From Torreya grandis (lineage: Eukaryota; Streptophyta; Pinopsida; Cupressales; Taxaceae), in the NCBI GenBank assembly GCA_037957365.1, contig JARHVA010000593.1:1-64000 (forward strand): DNA of 64,000 nucleotides, given 5' to 3'. Positions 46,081-57,599 of this stretch are shown here, one piece after another. How positions within the stretch are numbered: the first letter of the stretch is position 1; each line of letters starts with the position of its first letter. A program made the translations under genes and the position numbers. Below the pieces are notes generated by a model that was not told the DNA's origin, made no database searches, and was given only the letters and a program-made list of their open reading frames with translations.

Positions 46081-46461
46081 GGCATGAGTGTGTTCTAGAG
46101 ACATGGAAGGTCATAGGTTGATTTTGTCTCCAGATGATTGTGTGAAACTAGTTAGCACACCGATGGTTGGACAGTTCTATGAACAGTGTCTTGATTCACA
46201 TAATGAGGTTAAGTGCATGGTATGTACTAGACCTAAGTTTGCCCAAGTAGTGGGTATTGTCAGCAAGTTCATGGTCAATCTGAGAAAGAAGCACTGGAGG
46301 GTAGTTCAGTGGATTCTCAAGTATCAGAGAGGGACCAGCAGTAGGTATACATGCTATGCAGGGTCAAGCACTTCTCTACATGGGTATGTAGAATCGGATG
46401 TGGCAAGGGATTTGGATGACATGAGTTGCACTATAGGGTTTGTTGTGGTGGTTGGTCTTTA
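46081..46461 (+). pseudogene. Copia I RT end and RNase H fragment
   Basis: The 124-codon frame reads CVKLVSTPMVGQFYEQCLDS, MVCTRPKFAQVVGIVSKFMV, HWRVVQWILKYQRGTSSRYT and LHGYVESDVARDLDDMSCTIGF. These are the conserved YA-TRPDI, HW-A-K-ILRYL-GT and GY-DAD-AGD---RKST-G motifs. The first catalytic Asp of RNase H is in YVESD. The C-terminal third of RNase H is missing before the polypurine tract at 46541. Confidence 0.85.
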
Positions 46462-46555
46462 AGAGTGATCTTGAAGAGGGATACATGCTAGGAAACAAAC
46501 TAGATGATGTATAGGTATAGGTACAGTTGTAGCTATTTATCTCCAAGTGGGAGAT

Positions 46556-47435
46556 TGTTAGGTTGTGGAGCTAAAAGCTTCACTGTATGCAAACATGGAG
46601 GAGGTTGCTGAGTGTCACAGTCACTGGCATCGGTCAGGCCAATCGACATCAGTTAGGGGTGAACAAGAAGCTACCAACATCGACAAGAGTCGGCTGACGT
46701 CGGTCACCTCTAGTCAGACAGTGATTGACATCGATCCCCTGTGCGATTACAAAACTGTTAGTTTCATGAATAGTTTGTTAATGAACCACTTGTTTTCATG
46801 TTAAAGGCTATTTTGAGTCTTGAGCTACGTGTCTAATTATTGTCTAATTTATTGTTTAGTATGGGATCTATTTATAGACCCATTGGCATGTATTGTAATT
46901 AGTGCAATAGAGGAAGGCAAGGAAGAGATCCTTCCAATTGTAAGATCTTTGATTTGCAGGTTGTGCAAGATCAGGGCTATTCTACATGTGTAAGTAAGAT
47001 CATTTGAGTTATATGTTGTTGCAAGTTCATGGGAGATGTACTTGAAGTACTTTGAGTACTTGTGTACTAGCAGTATTGATACTAACTGGTTGGAGGTGAA
47101 CAACAACTCTGTGTTTGAGTTGTTTGTTGTGACCATTTTTGGTAGGAGAGTGAACTCTTGATTGAGAATTACTGGGAGCCCTTGAGGTGTGGGAAGCCTC
47201 ACAGAGGTGTGAGAAGAAGTGGCATCTTCTTTATTGTATTTTATTTTTGGATGAGTATTAATACAAGATTTTGTATTGTCTCTCATATTCTATGCCATTT
47301 GTGAATTCTAGTTACTTGTTACTTCTGGTATAATTCCATGTTTAGTTGCTTATACAAGGTAATCATATGTACTCTTATTGAGGATTAAGATCCTGACAAG
47401 TGGTATCAGAGCATTTATGTTATAGATTCCTTACA
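46556..47435 (+). repeat. Copia I 3' LTR
   Basis: 880 bp, collinear with 42777-43656 and with the same ends, including the internal tggtatcagagc copy at 47401-47412. Difference from the 5' LTR is mild except in the ACATCGGT motif block (46600-46740), where about 22 of 114 aligned bases differ. Confidence 0.92.
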
Positions 47436-47440
47436 TTCGA

Positions 47441-49070
47441 CCCCATCTATAGATCCACCTTATGGCATGCCTCCCCATCTCATGGGAAATACCTCCATTT
47501 CTATGGTTACTATATAACCATTGACTACCCAAACTTCCTCATCAACTAACAACCCCTTTGAAACTACCATTAAAAACCAACCAACCCAAACTACCATCTT
47601 TGTTATACCTTCTACTCCTAATAACTTCTCATCTACTATAGGAGTGCCTACCTCTAGCACTACTAACCTTCCTCTAGCTACCTTCAACCCATCAATAGCC
47701 ACTCCACTTCAAATCTTTGTGGTATCTATACCCTCTAACTTACTACCAATCAGTACAAGGGTCACCACCCTAACATAACCTAACTACTACTCTTATCCAA
47801 CAAGCACCCTTTGGACCAATGTCTGGATACATCCCTAATCTATAAGGGAATGTACCCACTACCCAACTACCTACATCTACCCACCCTTATGTGTCTTCCA
47901 CATAACCATTAACATCCTCTTACTTATATGTGACAACCTCCCAACCTTTTACCCACTATTTGTATGTCTCTCAACCACCGCAATAATATACATTTTATAA
48001 CCTTTCAAGTACACAACCCTAATCTGACTTAATGAAGATACTTACGAAAAAGATGAACACCTTAGAGTCATCCATATTGGGTACTCACAACATATTATCA
48101 TATGACAAAATATGTAATGAGCCTATCCATATATCCATACCTATCAATCCATATCCTCCCAAATGGGAACTTCCCAAGTTCTCTAAATTTCAAAGTAAGG
48201 ATGATCCCTAAAAACACCTTAAGGCATTTAGGCATGATTTCTATCTCATCACTTATGATGATGCCTTTATTCTCCATACCTTCCCATGTCTCTAGCTAGT
48301 CTGACCTTAGATTGGTATAGTACCGTACCCAAACATTCTACCTTCTCTTTCACCCAACTAGCTCAAACCTTCTTGGACCACTTTTTGATCAATATCTCTA
48401 AGAATGTGTTTATTACCGACCTCTATTCTATTCAATAGTTTGAGGATGAATCCATTACCAATTTTTTGGCTCGTTGGAGGAGCCTTATTAACCAACTTTA
48501 ATTTTCCTTGTCTCAACTTGAACTCATAGAGCTCTTTGATTGGGCATGTGCCAAGCGTATCTCTTCCACACTACATGTCCAAAGATTTTGAACCTTTGAT
48601 GAAGATTTTACTATGGTACATACATTAGATAAATAAGCCATTGATAAAGGTAAGTTCAAGCTCAAAAATAAGAACTCAAGATAGAAAACCAATGAGGCTT
48701 CTTCCTCCAGGTCAAGAAACTAACATAATACCAACACCAAGAACAAGGGAACCATGAATGTGATAGTGCTAGAAGCCACTCCTCCACCTTTTGTTAACCA
48801 ATCCAACTCCTCTAGTTTCTCAAAGAAAAACCTAAGGAACCAAACCTAAAACAACCAAAAGAAATTAACTCCATTTGGACAATATTATTCTTATATATTG
48901 GAGAAGTTATTAAAAGCCAATATCATTCAAATTCCTCCTATCAATATACCCTAACAATTTAACTCCTCTTCTCCCACACCTAGTTGGTACAATGAGAGTG
49001 ATCTATGTGCCTTCCATCGATTGATAGGACATGATGTTAGTAGGTTTAACACTTTTAAGAGCCTTGTCTA
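47441..49070 (+). pseudogene. Element C gag with first knuckle-like motif
   Basis: A Thr/Pro/Asn-rich N-terminal part (TTQTSSSTNNPFETTIKNQP at 47524) is followed by the gag domain: WELPKFSKFQSKDDP and then LKAFRHDFYLITYDDAFI (48160-48270), YSTVPKHSTFSFTQLAQTFL-like sequence (48320-48380) and TNFLARWRSLINQL (48460-48505). A metal-binding motif LCAFHRLIGHDVSRFNTFK follows at 49005-49065, with the last Cys lost. Stops occur mostly where Gln or Trp is expected. The frame upstream of copia I at 42776 should belong to the same gag. Confidence 0.75.
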
Positions 49071-50515
49071 ATCCCTCACTAACAAAGGGGAGCTCACATT
49101 GGACAACCCTAATTCACCATCAAACTAAGCCCTTGATATATTCAGGAAACCCTTCCCAAACCATGCTTCTACCAAGAATGAGAGAAACAACATTGAGTGC
49201 TCTCATGACACCCTTATAGTTAATGTGGTCCTTGATTCACTCATTATCTAACCATCTAATATCCAATATTACAATTTTCCATAGTCTATTGAGATAGTGG
49301 ACTCAACTCCCCTCACTTTGGACACTCAAACCAAAGAAATATCATTCTCTCTCCCTCCAATTATTGAGGTAGTGGAGCCCCTATCCACCCTTTTAAATGA
49401 TATAATAGAACAACTAACCATCACCACCTCACCTTCACCTTTAGCTAGCAAGCAAACTAGTTCCCATTCGAAGATCATTCTTGAGTAGGAGACCCCCATT
49501 TCTGCTCCTCCCATAGATGAAACATCTATTTCAACCCCATATCCTTTGATTTAGGAATAAGATGAGGTTACCATCCCTGTGTCTCTACCTAGGGGCCTAT
49601 CTTTAAAGTCTACCATACAAGGAATCAAACCAACTTATAAACCCTTCTCTAGGAAAGTTAAAAAATTAGAAGTTATCTCCAACCCTGACATGGATCAAGC
49701 CAAATTTTGGAAATAATTAGGCCTCCCTTATATTACCCAACTAGAACCTCCAACCCTTTCCCAGGTAGACTAACCTACCACTTTCATTGACCCACCTCTT
49801 ACTATATCTACCCAAACAACTAAACCCTTTAACCAACCAACTAAACCTCCACCAAACCAAACAACCCCCAACCACTTAAGCCAATAAAGACACAAGTATC
49901 CAAGCCCTCTTTAATCAACCCAACTAGGTCTACCAAGAATCTTGGTATCATCCCTACACCGAGCCTTAATCACCCATCTATGAAGGTGGACCTAACCCCC
50001 TCAAGCCCACCAACCAAATGCCAAACTGAATCAACTCAAGAGGAGAAACCACACAAAATCTAGAAGGCCCTAATTTTTCCTCCCTTAACCTTTCCCTCCA
50101 TTTTGGGGCCTCATCCCTCTACTTTGATCAGGAAACCCATTACCTCTACCAAAACCTCACCACCTCTTTTGGTGACACCTTCATAATTTCTCTCTAATGC
50201 ACCTCTTTTTACCACACCAACAATACCTAAGCTACCTACCTTATGATCTTCTACCTCTATCTCATCAACCTCCTTACCTAAACCAAAGTCATCAACCAAG
50301 TGTACCACCTTACCAAAGGTACCCACTACCAAACCTATTTCCAAATAACCTCCTACTACAACCACTAAAGCAAAAACTTCTAAACCTTTACCATATTTGA
50401 TCAAATCCTACTCAACCATTATCTATAGGTTATTACAAACCTCTTTTTTATCCCTACCTTCCATTAGACCCTTTGACCCTCTAGCTTCAAAACCCACCTA
50501 GTATAATGATCACCA
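49071..50515 (+). pseudogene. Element C proline/threonine-rich spacer
   Basis: Several long open stretches rich in Pro, Thr, Ser and Leu (for example SFSLPPIIEVVEPLSTLLND at 49330) lie between two knuckle-like motifs. No domain was recognised. Extended low-complexity regions between gag and protease are known in Tat-like and Ogre-like elements. Open frames on the opposite strand are compositional shadows. Confidence 0.5.
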
Positions 50516-51090
50516 AGTGTGTGCTTATCATAAGAGACTAGGCCATGATACATAGTATTACAACGCTCTCCAAACCATCATACATCAACTTTTGATGAGG
50601 ATGATCTATTAATAGATGAACCTATTATTAAATCCATACTAATCCAATCACCCACAATACCTACCCAACGCTCCTCCACTCTCATCTCAGAGTGAAGGCA
50701 AATCTAACCAATCCTCTAGATCAACCTCTCCTTCTATCCATACTATTAATGTGGTCATGAGATCATATCAAAAGGATAAGGGGAAGGCTAAGGTGTCAAT
50801 TCCTTAGACATACCCCTCCTCAAACTCCCAGCCAAATTACACCCAACCATCCCCATCTCTGACCAAACCCAAGGTGTCTACCTTAGGTGCCTCACAATTT
50901 AACCCCTTAAAATCCATTAGGAGGGTCATCCTCAAGCAAATTCATGAAACCCTAACAAAGATGATCTTGCATGAGCTGATCTCTACCTCTCTCAATCACC
51001 TCTAATCACCAATGGAGGATTTTTAATCCATTAAGGTCTAACTCAAGGACCCCCAACCTCTAGCCACCTTCGTTGGTGCCCTTTAAATAT
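50516..51090 (+). pseudogene. Element C second knuckle-like motif and linker
   Basis: VCAYHKRLGHDT*YYNALQT at 50518-50580 repeats the C--H---GHD pattern of the first motif ~1.5 kb upstream. It is followed by a Ser/Gln-rich linker and by RRVILKQIHETLTKMILHEL near 50920-50980. The duplicate motif is unusual for one gag. Confidence 0.6.
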
Positions 51091-51545
51091 CAAAACTTTT
51101 TACCTTCAAGGATTTTGAAATACCCTCCATCCATCTTGAGGGTCCATATATTATTTTATTTATCACTACCTACATTAACCAAACCCACATCAAATGGGTC
51201 ATGATTGATGGGGGAGCTAACATAAACATCATCTCCTTTCACACCTATAACCAACTCAACCTACTAGATAATGTTATGTCTGAATCCTCAATCATCCTTC
51301 ATTCCTTTAATGATATCATGGACACTACCTTTGGAACTATCATCCTTCATATCTATTTAGGACCCCACACACTTCTATAATTATTCTATGTTATAAAACG
51401 TTAATTCTAATATAATGTCTTGTTAGGATGACCCTAGATTCATTCCATGGGTTTTGTTCCCTCTACCCTCCACCATTTCATTAAGTTTGAACATGAAGGA
51501 TAGGTCATCACCATATAGGGTAATCTAAGTCCTTTCTCAACATGA
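51091..51545 (+). pseudogene. Element C aspartic protease
   Basis: KWVMIDGGANINIISFHTYN (51196-51255) carries the catalytic Asp in IDGGA (usual IDNGS or IDSGA). FGTIILHIYLGPH follows, then LLG*P*IHSMGFVPSTLHHF (51418-51480), which is the LLGRPWIH-----STLHQ-LKF signature of Tat-group elements with Arg and Trp turned to stops. Confidence 0.82.
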
Positions 51546-52479
51546 AACATGACCTATTACCCTAATGATGTCCTCATACCCCCATCTAACACACCCTTAA
51601 TGGCTAAAAACCAACCTTTAACCACTAAATCAGATATCATATCCCATTTTAATGATGAGGTATCAATTATCTCCTTTATAACTTCACACCAAATTCCTAT
51701 TATAGACCACTTAGAATCAACATTCCATCACCTATCACTGGGGGACTATCACCTTTTCACCCTTGACTCTTTTCCTACTCCTTACGAGTATGGACAACTT
51801 ACCAACCAACCAAGATATGACTCCAATGTCAAAACTATCATTCTCTTTAGACCTCTCAACTATTAGACTCATTTTATCTATGGAGGACTCGAAAAATCCC
51901 TTAGTGCTTCTACCACCTCAACCATTCACCACTAATTTCTCCTACCTAGACAAATCAAGTTTTGCCAAGACATACCTCCATCAGTGTGCTTGGAAAGGCT
52001 TTGGTCTTAGGTGATATGAGAATGACCCACATGAATTGGTCACCATTAAAACTATAAAATCACATAAGAAACTTGGAATTGGTTTCATATTACCTATTAA
52101 TAATAAATCCAAACAACCCACCACTACCATTATTGAGGAGGATATCCCTTCCTCACTGACCACACCTCCACTTGCATGTGAGGATGATGATATCATCCCA
52201 CCTAAATTTTTTTCATCAATATGATCAGATTTAAAACCCTAAATTATTATAAGGAAGGGGAAACTATAACCATCCCTTTGACCCATCCTAAGATGGTAGG
52301 AGAAGACTCTCCTACCATTTACATTATTTAGTGCTAGGATGATGATTCCATTCTCACCTACCTTGGTGCTCTAGATTATTCAATCTATAGATCCTTTCCT
52401 CCTAAGTATTTGACCATGTTAAATGAATCAACCAAGGATATCAAATTGGGAACTCTAGACAACCCCTAAATTATCAATT

Positions 52480-53330
52480 TGGGCTAGTTATTAGATACAA
52501 AGGAACTTCAGGACTTCACATCCTTCCTCTAAGACCATAACATAACATTCACTTGGTTTTACAATGATATGCCTGAAATTAACCCTACCATTGCTACCCA
52601 TAACATATTCACTCATCTTGATGCCAAACCTATCAAGTGAATGCTCTGACACATGTATCCTCCCATAGCCCTTCTTGTTAAAGAAGAGCTTCAATGTCGT
52701 CTATCTGTCAGCTTCATTCAACTTATTAACTAACCCCAATGGGTCTCGAATGTCATACCTATCACTAAAACCATAGGGGGACTATGAATTTGTGTGGACT
52801 TTCATGACCTCAACCTCACCTTCCCTAAAGATGACTTCCCTTTACCTAACATCAACCAACTTGTTGATCTTACAACTAGAAACTAGATTCTATGTCTCAT
52901 AGATGGGTTCTCAGGCTATAATCAAATCATAATCACCCTTGAAGATCAACATAAAACCACCTTTACAACCCCATTAGGGACCTTCTACTATAGAGTCATG
53001 TCTTTTGAGTTAAAGAATGCTAGTGCAAACTATGAATGTGTCATGAACTACATTTTTCATGACCTTATCCATAAGATCATGGAGGACTATGTGTATGAGC
53101 TTATCAAAATATCCAAACTCCAAAAAGATCACTTGGTCATTCTTAAGATCATTTTTGAATGTCTCATCCATTACGATGTCCTTTTAACCCCAAAAAGTGC
53201 ATTTTTTGGGTATTATCAAGAAAAGCTTCTTAGTTTCATTATTTCCCTTCATAGAATTAAAGTTTATCCTACCAAAATCAAAGAAATCCTAGACATTCTC
53301 CCTCACACCAAACCTTAATCAACTATGAAT
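52480..53330 (+). pseudogene. Element C reverse transcriptase
   Basis: The domain opens TFTWFYNDMPEINPTIATHN (52550-52610) and runs through QWVSNVIPITKTIGGL (52738-52785), FPKDDFPLPNINQLVD (52822-52870), CLIDGFSGYNQIIITLEDQH and TPLGTFYYRVMSFELKNASA (52970-53030). The catalytic box is changed to YVYE at 53088-53099, so both Asp are lost and the enzyme is dead. The thumb region reads LTPKSAFFGYYQEKLLSFII. The stretch 51546-52479 before it is the protease-RT linker, open in short pieces but without a domain. Confidence 0.9.
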
Positions 53331-53845
53331 CTTATAAGGGAAGATTTATTCCATTCATCATTTCATTTCCTAGCTTTCAGATCGGTGTCAATATTTTCAC
53401 CACCTTTTAAATAAGGACGTCTCTTTCAAGTGGAATAGAGATTGTCAAAAGGCCTCTGATTCACTCAAAGAGTACCATTTGTCACCACCTATCCTTACCC
53501 CTCCCAAGGATGACCAACCATTTTAAATTTATATCTCTACCACCGACCATTCCCTAGGGGCAATGCCGACTCATTGAGATGAACAACATAGAGAGCATTC
53601 CATATACTATATTATATGTACACTTATGGAATACAAGAATAAATATACATATACCAATAAACTCTCCTTATCTTTAGTCTTTTTAGCCACCAAACTTCAC
53701 CACTACCTTCTTAATCACAAAACCTATGTCATAACCAACATTGATCCACTCAATTACATGCACTCCAAGCCATATCAAAACTTGTGTATGGCCAAATGGC
53801 TCATTCTCTTAATAGAGTTTGATCTTGAGTTACTTCAATAAAAGT
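53331..53845 (+). pseudogene. Element C RNase H (first)
   Basis: After frameshifts the domain reads YISTTDHSLGAMPTH*DEQ (near 53528-53585), YYIICTLMEYKNKYTYTNKL (~53612) and SLVFLATKLHHYLLNHKTYV, then KPYQNLCMAKWLILLIEFDL. These are the conserved motifs of the RT-linked RNase H of gypsy elements. Confidence 0.85.
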
Positions 53846-53959
53846 AAATAAAATAACAAGTCATCATCGACTAATTGGCCAAAGCACCTTTAGCTAATAA
53901 ACAACCTCCTCCTCTTGAGTTCCCTAATGAGTCCATCATGACCCTATCTCAAGTGGATT

Positions 53960-54345
53960 TCACCTACCAGGTCACCATGTTCTTCAATGGATCAAAATTT
54001 CAATGTGTTGGGGGGAACAAGTATCATTTTTATCCCCTTTGATGGTGAACTTATTATTTTTTCCTTCAAGCTTGATTTTTAATGTACCGATAATATGGCT
54101 AAGTATGAAGCCCTAATGATAGGCCTTTAAATTGCCTTAGCCCTAAGAGTCAAAATAATTAATATCTTTAGTGACTCCAAACTTGTGGTTAATCAAATCA
54201 ATAACTCTTACTAGTGTAAAAATAATGTTTTGTAATAATACAAGTATTTAGTTGATGAACTTTTGGCATCATTTAAGCACTACTGCATCTAGTTAACCCC
54301 ATAATCTACAAATAAGTTCATCGACACCATGGCTTCCCTTGCTTC
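53960..54345 (+). pseudogene. Element C second, archaeal-type RNase H
   Basis: MFFNGSKFQCVGG (53977) starts the domain; the catalytic Asp of FFDGS is Asn. In shifted frames follow IIFSFKLDF, AKYEALMIGL*IALALRVKI and SDSKLVVNQINNSY, ending with KFIDTMASLASKIP. Placement after the first RNase H and before integrase is the Tat-type arrangement. Confidence 0.82.
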
Positions 54346-54559
54346 TAAAATCCCATCTACACCCTCAAACTCTAAGTTGTTTATTTTTATCCATATAATT
54401 ACCCAACCATCCTATGTTAAACCATATTCTTCTACCATTTTTAGTGTCAAGAAGACCCAACTTGACTTTTGGTATCAACAAGCCTTCAGCTATCTTAACC
54501 TTGGCATAGTTCCCTCTAGCCTCTTTAGGAATGCTTGAAGAGTGTTTGTTCAAATTATC

Positions 54560-55725
54560 TCTCTCTATACCATTATAGGAGAAATTCTTTATAAATGTGG
54601 TTTTGATGGCCTTCTCTTTCATTATTTTCTTAGTCATGAATTCTCCTATGCTATCAAGGAAACACATGATGGTATATGTGGGGGTCACTTTAGTGGCCTT
54701 GCTATGGCTAAATGCATCCTCCATCTTGATTGTTACTAGCCTACCCTTAACCTATATCTCTATGCTTATGTGAAAAAGTGTGTTAAGTGTCAACACCATG
54801 CTAATTTGAATCATGAACCTAGCCATATCCTTCATGTTTCTACCAATTTTTGGCCCGTTTAATAATGGGGTCTAGACCTCATTAGTGAGATCAACCCCCA
54901 TTCCTCATAGTGACACCATCCTATTATCACCTGAGTATTTTACCTAGTGGGTCAAGGCTATCCCTCTAGTCTTATCCAAAGTGGAAAACATTGTCAACTT
55001 TATCAACCATCATATCATCTATTGCTTTAGTGTTCCTCATAAGATTATCACTGATAATGGTAAATACTCTAATAACAAGCAAGTCTAGGGTCTATGTGAT
55101 GCATTAAACATTAATTTAAGTTTATCCTCACCCTATTTCCCTTAAGCTAATGGATAGGTAAAAGTTTCTAATAAAACTCTTAATAACATGCTAACTAAAA
55201 TGGTTAGTTCATCTAATTGGGATTGGCATTTACACATCCCCTTCACCTTATGGGCATATTGTACTAGCATTAGAACCCCCATGGGTGCTACCCCTATTTT
55301 CTCTCATATTTGGAACATAGACTATCTTGCCTCTTAAAGTCTAAATCTCTTCTCTTCATATATCTTTTCAAGAGCTTATTTTGGAGGATGATTATCATTA
55401 GCATTATCTAACCCAGCTTGAGCTACTTGATGTGCATCACCTAGCAACCCTCACCCATTTTTATCTCTATCAAGATCATATAAAATGTGTTTATAATAAA
55501 CACCTTAAAGTGTGGGATTTCAACATCAGAGACCACATCCTAAATGAAAATCAACATGTCACTAATATGGAGAAAATCAAGCATGGTAAGTTTGCTTTCA
55601 ATTGGCTTGAACCTTATATCATAACCCATAAGTATGGATCAGGAGCTTATCAGTTATCTTCTCTCAAAGGCCACTAAGACCCTAAGCCCATCACTACTTT
55701 GCATCTACATCTAATCTTTTGTTGA
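54560..55725 (+). pseudogene. Element C integrase
   Basis: The zinc region reads HDGICGGHFSGLAMAKCILH and then YVKKCVKCQHHA (54660-54800), an HHCC finger. The core has WGLDLISEI (54866-54892, first Asp intact), IITDNGKYSNN (55037-55070, second Asp intact) and SSPYFP*ANG*VKVSNKTL (55125-55180), where the catalytic Glu is Lys. It goes on with SSNWDWHLHIPFTLWAYCTS, TPMGATPIF and a C-terminal part KHGKFAFNWLEPYIITHKYG with GAYQLSSLKGH. Confidence 0.9.
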
Positions 55726-55730
55726 GAAGC

Positions 55731-57254
55731 ATCATGTTCACCTTTTTCCTAACTTAATTTCATCCCTTTCTTTTCACTCACATTTCATCTCCCTATTTTA
55801 GGGGCAACAAATTAAAACTTAATCATGTGATTGGTTGTCATTGGCATATAATTATCTTCAATAATGGGTATCATGGATCTACCCATGGCATGGATCTCAT
55901 GGTACTTTACACACCTTCATAGTATGGATTCCCATGGTTATTATCACCTAGACCTCTTCACACCTAATCAACCTTCTTGTGTTTTTAGTTTTTCCTTTAT
56001 AAAGGTGTACCACTAAGCTAGCCTAAACGAGTCTATGTCAAGAAAAATCAATCCAAAATAATAAAATTCCTATCATTAGCAATCATGGGTCATTCTTAGC
56101 ATTCACAAAATACTCCCTTAAAGGATAGCCATTGAAAACCTCTTTGAAATTATCACATTGTAAGGTGGACTAGTCCCTCGAAGGAAAACTATCAAAATCA
56201 TTAAATAAAACACATAAACTTATACCACTCCCTCAAAGGATGGTTGAGTAAGAATTTGTCAAAAATATAGTAATTTCATAGAAAATTCCTAAATCGATCA
56301 ACTTCCCATATACAACAAATAGCAAAAGACCCATTACCACAATCAAAACAAAAGCAAAATACTCTTGAAAGATGAAATAAGCTCTAAAACTACAAGATAA
56401 TGTAGAAGCCACAATCATCTTTTACAAGTTGACTTTCCACATAGATCAGTCTACACACTTTGGTATAGGATTGTTTATCCTAGTTTTGTAGACACCTACA
56501 ATGGAGGCATGATACTCTTGTTATAGGGTTTTATTTTCACCCATCTCCCCTTTACACTATAGTAAGGGATTATTGAGCTTACTTGACATTATATGTTCAA
56601 TACATCTTTTAACTAACTAATGACTACTCATATGAATCATTTGAAGGGCTTATTTTTATTAAGCCAATCCAACTTCAGTTTTATTTTTACTCTTTGTCAA
56701 AGAAGAAGCATTGTTCCCTCTTCTTATCCTACTATGCTTAGTTTATGTTTTAATTATGTCATTTGTCTCTTGATTATATTATCTTTCTCCCATATAGTCT
56801 TGTTAGTCACCTTACCTCATATGCTTTGCCTTAAGAAAGATAAAAACAACCATAATCATAAAAAGCATATCCATATGTGTCATAAGCAATCAGGAAGCAT
56901 AAACATGTAACACAAACATATCATGCCTAGATAAGAATATACAAGTGTCTACATAATCATATCATAAGCGCAATCCATACACAACATAAACATCATAGTA
57001 TAAACCATCACCATAACCATCAACATAACCATAACCATAATGAGCTACATAAAGAAATAATATCCATAAGCATTTACACAATCAACCATTTTCCACCACA
57101 TATCTAAAGTCTACTAATACAATATATACACATTAAGATTTAGCATGTCATAAGCTAAACAATCATAACATAAGCATAATACACGATCACATATAAGCAT
57201 CAAATCATAATCAATAAACATCAATGTTAAAACATACACCATGAACATGAACAT
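55731..57254. other. Interval with no gene; decayed 3' end of C and simple repeats
   Basis: A purine-containing tattttaggggcaaca at 55793-55808 could be the polypurine tract of C. A TGTAGACACC at 56487-56496 could be an LTR start. At 57000-57050 the words ccataaccat and catcaacataa repeat. No domain was recognised. Confidence 0.35.
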
Positions 57255-57599
57255 TGTTGTCCCCCAAAAATATCACTCATTTTTGGGACAACATTTGAAC
57301 TATTTTGGTCCAACAAACCAAAATCTTCTCTCCCCTTCTCAAAAATTATTTTTAGCATTCAAATTCTTCATTATTCAAGCTTTTTTAGATTTCTATAGAC
57401 TCTACAGGCTTGAATCTATGGACTCTATAGGTAAGTTATGTGGACTCATTTCTACGGACTCATTTCTATAGACTCCACCAGTTCTACAAGCTCATTTCTA
57501 TAGACTTCGCAGGTTAGTTTCTACAGACTCTACAAGAGAGAAACAGGTTCAACACTTAGCCATTTTTCATATCAAGAATTTCAAAAGACCATCTTTCAA

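Larger units (their letters stand above)
42777..47435 (+). mobile_element. Ty1/copia element I (internally deleted)
   Basis: Two 880-bp LTRs (42777-43656, 46556-47435), an exact TTCGA duplication, an initiator-Met primer site and a polypurine tract (ctccaagtgggagat, 46541-46555) define the element. The interior is only 2.9 kb: gag, protease and pre-integrase are readable, the integrase is missing, and RT is reduced to fragments. The element interrupts gag of gypsy C. Confidence 0.92.
47441..55730 (+). mobile_element. Ty3/gypsy element C (Tat-like, dual RNase H)
   Basis: The order is gag, long proline-rich spacer, second knuckle-like motif, protease, RT, RNase H, archaeal-type RNase H, integrase. 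The protease-to-RT linker (IHSMGFVPSTLHHFIKF) and the second RNase H after the first are marks of the plant Tat group. All parts are full of stops and frameshifts. Its gag is interrupted by copia I. LTRs were not identified with confidence; gag sequence before 42777 and a 3' LTR after 55800 are expected. Confidence 0.85.

Noticed and set aside
50111..50404. Minus-strand frame with Gly/Val-rich translation
   Set aside because: Compositional shadow of the proline-rich plus-strand spacer.
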